64,000 nt of DNA from Comamonadaceae bacterium OS-4 (GTDB taxonomy: Bacteria; Pseudomonadota; Gammaproteobacteria; Burkholderiales; Burkholderiaceae_C). Position numbers and translations under genes: made by a program. Below are positions 8,861-15,931 of this stretch, in pieces (position 1 is the stretch's first letter; each line of letters starts with the position of its first letter). Under the pieces are notes generated by a model. That model was not told the DNA's origin. It did no database searches and was given only the letters and a program-made list of their open reading frames with translations. The DNA lies in contig AP026971.1 in assembly GCA_027924025.1 (NCBI GenBank), forward strand, positions 241,180-305,179, given 5' to 3'.

Positions 8861-9825
8861 GCGTCATCGCCGCCCACTATTACAACGAAGGCAAGCGAAT
8901 CCGGGAAATTGCGATCGACGAGCACTTCCAACTGGGTAAGGCTCGCTCGGGCTTCTGCTGGATAGCGCTTCGGGATCCCACCGCCGACGAACTTCATGTG
9001 CTCCAAACGACTTATCACCTCCACCCGTTGGCAATCGATAACGCGATGCACCCGCTCTGCCCGCCCAAGCTCGAAACCTACAACGATGAGCTATACGTCG
9101 TCGCTCAGACCGCTGAGCTGGTCGGTGACGAGATCCACTATGGCAAGACGGCGATCTTCACCGGCCACAATCACCTCATCAGCGTACGTCACGGCAACGC
9201 TGGAGCGCTTGGCAACCTTCGGGAGCAACTCGAGGCTTCGCCGGCGCTCTTAGGAAAGGGGGTCGACTACGTGCTGCACGCGATCTTGCACCGTATTGTT
9301 GACCAGTATTTACCCATCTTTGAAATGATCGAGGATGGCGTGTTGGAGATGGAGAAACGGTCGTTAGACGACTTTCTCGGACGAGAAGATGTCGCCCGCA
9401 TCTTTGGACTGAGAGTCGAACTCACGCGCTTCCAACGTACGCTCGGAGCTATGGCTGAGCTCGTCAGAAAGCTCGTCCGTGGGCATTACCCCTGCATCAG
9501 CGCTGAGGTGCGGCCGTATTTCAACGATGTCGCGGATCACGTCGATCGCGTGCAGTCCATGGTCAACGGCCTCCTTCAGGTCCTATCGTCGGTCTTTGAG
9601 TTCAGTAGCCTTCTGGAAGCGCAAAGGATGGGTGTGATCACCCGCCAGCTCGCGGCTTGGGCAGCAATACTCGCGGTCCCAACGGCGATCGCCGGAATAT
9701 ACGGCATGAACTTCAGGAACATGCCGGAATTGGACATGGCGTATGGATACCCCGTCGTGCTCGGGGTGATGACGATATTCAGCCTTTTCCTGTTCGTGCG
9801 TTTCAAGAAGGCCAAGTGGCTATGA
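8857..9825 (+). CDS. CorA-type divalent cation transporter
   Basis: 322 residues. A large N-terminal cytoplasmic domain is followed by two C-terminal membrane helices. The family signature YGMNFRNMPE is present at the end of the first helix, and the last residues are a basic tail (RFKKAKW). It moves Mg2+, Co2+ or Ni2+ across the inner membrane. The ATG at 8857 overlaps the GST stop, so it is co-translated with GST. Why a metal channel sits in a redox repair cluster is not clear. Confidence 0.9.
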   Translation: MSVIAAHYYNEGKRIREIAIDEHFQLGKARSGFCWIALRDPTADELHVLQTTYHLHPLAIDNAMHPLCPPKLETYNDELYVVAQTAELVGDEIHYGKTAIFTGHNHLISVRHGNAGALGNLREQLEASPALLGKGVDYVLHAILHRIVDQYLPIFEMIEDGVLEMEKRSLDDFLGREDVARIFGLRVELTRFQRTLGAMAELVRKLVRGHYPCISAEVRPYFNDVADHVDRVQSMVNGLLQVLSSVFEFSSLLEAQRMGVITRQLAAWAAILAVPTAIAGIYGMNFRNMPELDMAYGYPVVLGVMTIFSLFLFVRFKKAKWL

Positions 9826-9901
9826 ATATCCATCATCTAGTTGGTCATAGCGCGCCTTGCGCGGGAGTTTGTTCAATTCAGCCCAAGGCGAAGGCTCATC
9901 C

Positions 9902-10474
9902 ATGACATCCCAAATGACCAACGTTCTAGAAGCAGTTCAATCCTTCATCGCCAAAGGCTACGACCGCGAGTACCGCGTCAAGGACGGTAATCTCGTCGAT
10001 CTCGAACTAGGATCGACTCTCGATCCGTGCACCATTCGCGTCGACGCGGCGTTACGTCTAGAAAACGGAGATGATGCTGAGGACGCCTCCAATATCTACG
10101 CGATCACCGATCCAGCGACCAACCATAAGGGCCTGTTGATTGACGCATTTGACGTATTCGACGAAATGTGTGGCCGCGACCTTTCTGAACGGCTTTTAGC
10201 GCATCGGGAGACCGCGCCAGCAGCTGACCAGGATACGCCGAGCAAGCACGGTCTGCGCAAAGTCTACAGAAACGAGTTTGACCGTGATCCCGAGCGTTAC
10301 GTTCTACGGGCGGGCTTTCCAGACTTTCCAGCCTGCCCTTTCGGCGGAGACTTCAGCATTCTCGGCTTTGATACCGCCGAGCAGTCATATGTCTGGCTCG
10401 TCACAAGCATCATCCGAGATCCTCGGCTGATTAGAGTCCCCTACCAGGGGGAAGACGTCATCAACGATGAATAG
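9902..10474 (+). CDS. Conserved hypothetical protein
   Basis: 190 residues, soluble, no signal peptide. The first 85 residues (FIAKGYDREYRVKDGNLV, VDAALRLENGDDAEDASNIYAI, KGLLIDAFDVF) resemble small proteins often annotated phosphoribosylpyrophosphate synthetase without evidence; this is from memory. The second part (residues 120-190) has a region PDFPACPFGGDFSILGF that I do not recognise. It starts at the ATG at 9902 and is 76 bp downstream of the transporter gene. Confidence 0.7.
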   Translation: MTSQMTNVLEAVQSFIAKGYDREYRVKDGNLVDLELGSTLDPCTIRVDAALRLENGDDAEDASNIYAITDPATNHKGLLIDAFDVFDEMCGRDLSERLLAHRETAPAADQDTPSKHGLRKVYRNEFDRDPERYVLRAGFPDFPACPFGGDFSILGFDTAEQSYVWLVTSIIRDPRLIRVPYQGEDVINDE

Positions 10475-10550
10475 TGGAGAGGCCGCCCTCCTAGGCGGTC
10501 ACGGACCAGTCAGCTGGACATTTGGATTATCGAAACAAAACGAGGTAATG

Positions 10551-11000
10551 ATGAATTGGAAAAAAGAAGACATCCGAGAAACTATGCTTTCTCTGGAGAC
10601 CGCAGCCTTAAACAGCGCTCGCAACAACTATCTGGATTACGTATCGAGCGCTCGACTTGATCGGACCGAACCGATCGAGAACGACGAGCATGCTCAGGCC
10701 GAAATCGCGAGTGACTTAGCTGAAGCGCTTGATGACACACTTCATGACTATGCCGACAAACTACAAAAGCTCAAGACGATCGATTTCGGTCCTAAGTCGG
10801 CAGTCAACGAAGGCGCCGTTGTTAAGCTGTCAGGCCGCTACTTCGTGATCGCAGTGTCAACAAGCAAGTTCATCTGTCATGGGCGTGAGCTCATGGGTAT
10901 TTCCACGATGGCGCCGATCTTCGAAGCGATCAATGGTGCCCGAGCAGGAGAGACAGTGCGGTTCAATGGTCGGGACCTCACTGTAGAAGAAGTTGCATAG
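10551..11000 (+). CDS. GreA/GreB-like protein
   Basis: 149 residues. The N-terminal 85 residues are helical and acidic with heptad-like spacing (coiled coil). The C-terminal part (INEGAVVKLSGRYFVIAV, LMGISTMAPIFEAINGARAGETVRF) matches the FKBP-like C-terminal domain of Gre transcript cleavage factors (compare the ISxxSPIxxALxGK motif). It probably binds RNA polymerase, but the acidic tip residues cannot be checked by eye. The ATG at 10551 is preferred over 10548 because GAGG is five bases upstream. Confidence 0.7.
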   Translation: MNWKKEDIRETMLSLETAALNSARNNYLDYVSSARLDRTEPIENDEHAQAEIASDLAEALDDTLHDYADKLQKLKTIDFGPKSAVNEGAVVKLSGRYFVIAVSTSKFICHGRELMGISTMAPIFEAINGARAGETVRFNGRDLTVEEVA

Positions 11001-11147
11001 GACTCCTCAGCCGCAACTCTAGTACCGAGCGCCCTGAGACTCCTCTTGAATTCGTATCGTCGTATTTGGATATTCTGCGCTCAAGGCGTCCCCCTCGGCT
11101 GAGACGCGACAAGCTCAGCCTCAAAGATCAATTATCGGAGATGCAAT

Positions 11148-11420
11148 ATGAAACCTGATGTCCTTCTATACACAACGAGTTGGTGCCCATTCTGCCGACG
11201 GGCGAAGTCGCTCCTCAAGGAAAAAGGAGTGCAATGGAACGAGCTAGATATCGAGGAAGATCCAGCTCACCGGCAGGCCATGATGAAAGCTTCGGGTCGA
11301 AACACCGTGCCGCAGATCTTCATCAATGGCACGCATGTCGGTGGTTCCGACGATCTTTTTGAGCTCGATGCCAAAGGCGAACTCGACAAACTGCTCGCTC
11401 GCGATCCGCCTGCGAACTGA
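11148..11420 (+). CDS. grxC: Glutaredoxin 3
   Basis: 90 residues with the dithiol active site CPFC (Cys13, Cys16), the TVPQIFINGTHVGGSDDL motif that binds glutathione, and the usual length of bacterial Grx3. It reduces disulfides and glutathionylated proteins using glutathione. ATCGGAG lies just upstream of the ATG. It belongs to the plus-strand redox group from msrB onward, though a 147-bp gap precedes it. Confidence 0.94.
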   Translation: MKPDVLLYTTSWCPFCRRAKSLLKEKGVQWNELDIEEDPAHRQAMMKASGRNTVPQIFINGTHVGGSDDLFELDAKGELDKLLARDPPAN

Positions 11421-11488
11421 GCAATTGCAGCCCGGTCCAAACAGTCCGCGCAACATGTTCCGGTTGATGCAAACCCAAGGAGATTCCA

Positions 11489-11761
11489 TTGGTCTCAGCA
11501 GTCTGGAAAGACATTACCCTCGCCACAAGCGACGAGACAGTCCTCAATGGAAACCACTACTCCCCACCTTCGGTGAATCAGAAGCTGCTTGAAGTGAACA
11601 AATACACGTCTGCCAGTCCGGTCAAGTGCACCGCGCGATATTTCCTTGTCAACGATGCCGACGGGCAGGGCAACATCCTCGCCCGCAATGCAGACTCTTC
11701 CGTCCATCTCGGGCCTAGTCGGTTGCAGGCTTCTGCCCTGGACTCTTTGCGCGGACCTTAG
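11489..11761 (+). pseudogene. DUF427-like protein with degraded C-terminus
   Basis: The first 60 residues match DUF427 (VWKDITLATSDETVLNGNHY, SPPSVNQKLLEVNKYTS, PVKCTARYFLVN). The rest (GNILARNADSSVHLGP...) has lost the DAAWYYP and FW-GV blocks, and no other frame restores them. The start is TTG at 11489 with AAGGAG six bases upstream, the same rare start used by the DUF427 gene at 1802. It follows grxC. Probably inactive. Confidence 0.6.
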
Positions 11762-11814
11762 ATGACTGCCTCGAACTTGCAGCGTGTCTGTTGAATCAAT
11801 ACTGGTGGAATTAA

Positions 11815-12081
11815 ATGGAGTATGTCGAGTTCGATGCAGCTTTCGAGAAGCTTCCGGAGGGATACAGCGAAGGCACCTACGAAGGTCGGCGTTTCGGCAT
11901 GATCGTCCGGCGATCCAAGGACGGACGTCGCAACAGCTTGTTTGCCAGGGAGTTGGCCGGAACCGATATTGTCAGCTTCAACCTGTATCGAGTTACATCA
12001 GGTAAAACATCGCTAAAGCCGTGTGAGATGTCTATCGGAAAGGTCATGGCATTCGTGTTGGGTGTCCGACAGAGCGCTTGA
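11815..12081 (+). CDS. Small conserved protein of MsrA neighbourhoods
   Basis: 88 residues: FEKLPEGYSEGTYEGRRFGMIV, LFARELAGTDIVSFNLYR and LKPCEMSIGKVMAFVLG. I recall proteins of this pattern being annotated peptide methionine sulfoxide reductase, although they lack the MsrA and MsrB active sites. One Cys (in LKPCEM) is conserved in that memory. The function is unknown. Confidence 0.65.
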   Translation: MEYVEFDAAFEKLPEGYSEGTYEGRRFGMIVRRSKDGRRNSLFARELAGTDIVSFNLYRVTSGKTSLKPCEMSIGKVMAFVLGVRQSA

Positions 12082-12279
12082 CTGGCAAGAGGAGTTTTGG
12101 GCCGACGGCTTCGCCTGCGATGCTCGCGCCCTACGACTGCGCATCTAGCTCAAAGATATAAAAACTACGGTCGATGTGCATTGGACTTCGTCTGAGGGTG
12201 AATCATCTTCCGTACATCACCGGCTTTGGTGGAATCGGTACTGGCTCCCGAGTAAACCATGATTAAGAAAGTCTAAGCG

Positions 12280-12840
12280 ATGACAAAAAGCAGTGCTGCC
12301 ACCGTTCCGGGACCTTCTGATCTCGACATGGATTGGGAAGGAAAGATGACGAAGCTTGGCTTTGGGGGTGGGTGCCATTGGTGCACGGAAGGGGTGTTCC
12401 AAACGTTGCGCGGCGTCACCAAAGTCGACCAAGGGTTTATCCAAGCCGACGCGCCAGCAGATACCTGGGCAGAAGGGGTAATCGTCACCTTTGACCCCTC
12501 AGTGATTGATTTAGCAACGCTTTCTGAGGTACATCTCAGAACACATTCTGCTACGAGGTTCCGCTCACCTCGCAGCAAGTATCGCAGTGCGATTTACATC
12601 TTCGAAGATAGCCAGCGGCATGAGGTCGAGCTGGAGATAGCACGCTTCGCCGACGAGTCTGACAAGGCTGTGCACACCCTTGTTCTCCCGTTGCGAAGTT
12701 TCAAGGCGTCTGACGAACGGTACCAGAATTACTATCGAACCGACCCGAGCAGGCCCTTCTGCCGCCGCTTTATCGACCCTAAACTGGATCTGATTCGACG
12801 GCACTTTTCTGAGGTAGCGCTCCCTAAGGTGGGAACCTAG
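12280..12840 (+). CDS. Divergent MsrA family protein
   Basis: 186 residues. The active-site region reads GFGGGCHWCTEGVFQ (Cys32, Cys35) instead of GGCFWG, and the conserved YRSAIYIFEDSQRHE and QNYYRTDP blocks of MsrA are present. The extra Cys three residues after the catalytic Cys gives a CxxC, unusual for MsrA. It may use a different resolving route or substrate. The start could be any of three ATGs (12280, 12328, 12346). It lies between the intact msr pair and the msrB fragment. Confidence 0.8.
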   Translation: MTKSSAATVPGPSDLDMDWEGKMTKLGFGGGCHWCTEGVFQTLRGVTKVDQGFIQADAPADTWAEGVIVTFDPSVIDLATLSEVHLRTHSATRFRSPRSKYRSAIYIFEDSQRHEVELEIARFADESDKAVHTLVLPLRSFKASDERYQNYYRTDPSRPFCRRFIDPKLDLIRRHFSEVALPKVGT

Positions 12841-12997
12841 ACGCTAAGACTTGTCTTGAAGCTAGTCCCTGCGTGCAAACCGTTTGCGAGGGTATTGAAC
12901 GACGAAATTTCGTTTACTCAAGGGACCACCGCTGTTGACCAACAAGATACGCTGAACGTAGTGGTCGTAGTCCTGAAATTAAGCATAAGAGAACATC

Positions 12998-13099
12998 ATG
13001 AAGTTTAAAAAGTCGCAGGCAGCTGTGGATCGCTTGCCCCCTGAGAAACGCTGGATTAATCAAGAGTCGGGCACCGAAAAGCCTTTCACGTCACAGTAG
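12998..13099 (+). pseudogene. msrB fragment (second copy, N-terminal 33 residues)
   Basis: An ATG at 12998 reads [19 protein letters not shown] and continues to ESGTEKPFTSQ before a stop. This aligns residue by residue with the first 32 codons of msrB at 7030, including the leader upstream. After KPFT the match ends. It is a partial, diverged duplicate that ends 43 bp before argS. Confidence 0.85.
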
Positions 13100-13142
13100 C
13101 GAGTAGTGATATCTCCAACTCGTTGAACCGGAAAATTCGCAG

Positions 13143-14828
13143 ATGCTATTGGTCAAAAATGAGCTGCTCACGGCACTCGCAAACACGCTCGATTCTTTTT
13201 CGCGCGGGGCTGGCGTCAAAGCCGCGTTCGAGTCGCCCAAAGTGTTGGCGCACGGTGATTTCGCCAGCACGGCCGCCATGCAACTTGCCAAGCCGCTTGG
13301 CCGCAAACCACGCGAACTCGCCGAAGAACTGAGCGCCGCCCTGCTGGCCACGCCTGCATTCCGACAGTGGGTGCAGGCGATCGAGATTGCCGGTCCCGGC
13401 TTCCTCAACATCCGTTTGAAGGCGGCCGCCAAGCAGCAGGTGGTGCGCGAAGTGCTCATTGCTGGCGAGGCATACGGCAGCCAACCGGCAACCGGTGAAA
13501 AGGTGCTGGTCGAGTTCGTCTCGGCCAACCCGACCGGCCCGCTGCACGTCGGTCACGGCCGTCAGGCGGCGCTGGGTGATGCCATCTGCAACCTGCGCGC
13601 CTCGCAGGGCGATGCGGTGTACCGCGAGTTCTATTACAACGACGCCGGCGTGCAGATCCAGACGCTCGCCAACAGCGTGCAGATGCGCGCCAGGGGCCTG
13701 AAGCCGGGCGACGCCGACTGGCCGAGTGGCGAAAAGGCCGCGGTTTACAACGGCGACTACATCGCCGACATCGCCGAGGACTTCAAGGCGAAGAAGACCG
13801 TGAAGTCGGACGACCGCGCGTTCACCGCGAGCGGCGACGTCGACGACATTGACTCGGTCCGTGAATTTGCTGTGGCCTACCTGCGGCGGGAGCAAGACAT
13901 CGATTTGCAGGCGTTCCGCGTGCGCTTCGACAATTACTACCTCGAGTCGAGCCTGTACGCTAGCGGACGCGTCGAATCGACGGTGGTCAAGCTGGTGGCC
14001 GCCGGCAAGACGTACGAGCAGGACGGCGCGCTGTGGCTCCGGTCGACCGACTACGGCGACGACAAGGACCGCGTAATGAAAAAGGGCGACGGTACGTACA
14101 CCTACTTCGTGCCCGACGTGGCGTACCACATCGCCAAGTGGGAGCGGGGCTTCCACACGGTCGTCAATATCCAGGGTACCGACCACCACGGCACTATCGC
14201 ACGCGTGCGCGCCGGCCTGCAGGGTGTGGACGAATGCATTCCAGCCAATTACCCCGACTATGTGCTGCACACAATGGTGCGCGTCATGAAGGGGGGTGAA
14301 GAGGTCAAGATAAGCAAGCGCGCCGGCAGCTACGTCACGCTGCGCGACCTGATCGAATGGACCAGCGCCGACGCAGTCCGCTTCTTTCTGCTGAGCCGCA
14401 AGCCCGACACCGAATACACTTTCGACGTCGACCTCGCTGTGTCGAAGAACAACGACAACCCGGTGTACTACGTGCAATACGCACATGCGCGCATCTGCTC
14501 GGTGCTGGCGAGCTGGGGCAACGACATAGCTTCCTTGCACCAGATTGAACTGTTGGCACTCGAAAGCCCGGCTGCGCAGGCGCTCATGCTGCTGCTCGCC
14601 AAATACCCCGAAATGCTGACCGCAGCGGCGAAGGATTTCGCGCCGCACGACGTCACTTTCTACCTGCGCGAGCTGGCCGCCAGCTATCACAGCTACTACG
14701 ATGCCGAGCGCATTCTGGTCGACGACGAGAGTGTCAAGAAAGCCCGTTTGGCGCTCGTCGCCGCCACTGCACAGGTGCTGCAAAACGGCCTCGCAATTCT
14801 CGGCGTCCTCGCGCCGAGCAAGATGTGA
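13143..14828 (+). CDS. argS: Arginyl-tRNA synthetase
   Basis: 561 residues, full length for class Ia ArgS. The N-terminal additional domain is present ([20 protein letters not shown]), then [12 protein letters not shown] (HIGH motif 135-138), the FYYNDAGVQ block, [11 protein letters not shown], the KMSKS-equivalent KISKRAG, and the C-terminal anticodon-binding helices ([15 protein letters not shown]). It charges tRNA-Arg with arginine. Its flanks are a gene fragment and a broken protease, not a housekeeping context, so this may be a second, acquired argS. The sequence matches Comamonadaceae versions as I remember them. The ribosome site is poor. Confidence 0.94.
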   Translation: MLLVKNELLTALANTLDSFSRGAGVKAAFESPKVLAHGDFASTAAMQLAKPLGRKPRELAEELSAALLATPAFRQWVQAIEIAGPGFLNIRLKAAAKQQVVREVLIAGEAYGSQPATGEKVLVEFVSANPTGPLHVGHGRQAALGDAICNLRASQGDAVYREFYYNDAGVQIQTLANSVQMRARGLKPGDADWPSGEKAAVYNGDYIADIAEDFKAKKTVKSDDRAFTASGDVDDIDSVREFAVAYLRREQDIDLQAFRVRFDNYYLESSLYASGRVESTVVKLVAAGKTYEQDGALWLRSTDYGDDKDRVMKKGDGTYTYFVPDVAYHIAKWERGFHTVVNIQGTDHHGTIARVRAGLQGVDECIPANYPDYVLHTMVRVMKGGEEVKISKRAGSYVTLRDLIEWTSADAVRFFLLSRKPDTEYTFDVDLAVSKNNDNPVYYVQYAHARICSVLASWGNDIASLHQIELLALESPAAQALMLLLAKYPEMLTAAAKDFAPHDVTFYLRELAASYHSYYDAERILVDDESVKKARLALVAATAQVLQNGLAILGVLAPSKM

Positions 14829-14891
14829 ACTCCCACCAAGGAACGTACGCAGCGCTCCGTTTTTCGGTCTACGCGATGCGGGTCATTGCGG

Positions 14892-15660
14892 TCAAGGCGC
14901 CCCGGCCATGCCATCCGTTCCCAGGGCTGTCAGGGGCGCCGTCAGCGTCAGCAGGATGTCGGCATACCAGGCGCAGTTCAGCCCCAGGGACTCGTCGAGC
15001 TTGAGATCGCGCGTACCCATGTCCAATCGCGAAGAATGTACGCCCAACAGTTTCCACGGCAGGTGCGGATCACCTTCCGGGTCACGCATCACCACGGCCG
15101 CGCCGCTGGTGCCACGGTGCGTGCGCGCGTCGGTCAAAAATAATCCTTGACCCTGGAACCGCACGCCGAACGCCGAACGCCGATGAAATTACCGCTTGAC
15201 GGACTACCGGCAGATGGTGGATGACGTCATGAAAACCGAGCGGAAAACCAACTACCAGCAGCGCCGAGCCGACCTCGACCTCACTGAGCGAACCTTGCAG
15301 ATGTTTTGGCTGAAACGCCACGAACGCCGCAGGCGAAGGCAGCGCGGAACGTAAAATCTCGATCGCGGCCACGTCGATATCGCCACCCGAATCCGCACCT
15401 TGTCGCCATTGGCTCTTACCGTCCGCATACAACCACAAAGAAAGCGCGTAGACGCCTGTGAGGTTCACGCCATCGGTGTGGATCTCGACTTCGATGCGGT
15501 TCGGATGATGTTTGGTCGGCGTGTCGATGAACACATGCCGACTGGTCACCAGGAACAGCCGCTCGTCGCGCTCAAAGAAAAAGCCAGTTGCACCGGTCAA
15601 CACGCGGTCGCCATCGAAGGTGGTTACGCGTGTCGTGGTCAAGAGCACCGATTCGGTCAT
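14892..15660 (-). pseudogene. Trypsin-like serine protease, frameshifted by a 7-bp duplication
   Basis: Two minus-strand frames together make one protease. The first (from ATG 15660) carries the catalytic His in VTSRHVF and Asp in GGDIDVAAIEI. The second carries the Ser in HRGTSGAAVV. The break lies at 15166-15180, where GGCGTTC (minus strand) occurs twice in tandem. Deleting one 7-bp unit joins the frames as SSAFGVRFQGQGLFL and gives 253 residues. There is no signal peptide. As written, the product lacks the nucleophile. Confidence 0.85.
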
Positions 15661-15788
15661 GCGATGCCTTAGGTTGTGGTTTGGGAAAACGATTGGAAGT
15701 CTGCAGGCCGGACGAAGACGGCAATGCCAACGATGGCTCTGCTCGCCATTGGTGATTGCACTACTTGCGACCGTGAAGCTACGGTATT

Positions 15789-15898
15789 GGGGTCTCCTCG
15801 TTTTCAGTGCAATAAGTGACGGTACGAAAAGCTAGCACTGGCGCGGAGGTGGTGTTGGTAGATCGTTGATTTCATTGACTTTCCTGTTCACTTTCAAA
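15789..15898 (+). repeat. IS1071 left inverted repeat (about 110 bp)
   Basis: The outer 38 bp are a perfect match to the other end. Similarity continues with scattered mismatches to about 110 bp, through the GCTAGCACTGGCGCGG and GTTGATTTCATTGACTTTCC blocks. Such long ends are characteristic of IS1071. Confidence 0.88.
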
Positions 15899-15931
15899 TC
15901 TGCGATTCGTGGCGTCAAACCGTGGTCGGTT

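Noticed and set aside
13146..14783. A long open frame antisense to argS (545 codons)
   Set aside because: It is the mirror of a GC-rich gene with strong third-position bias. It has no family features, and argS on the plus strand is unambiguous.
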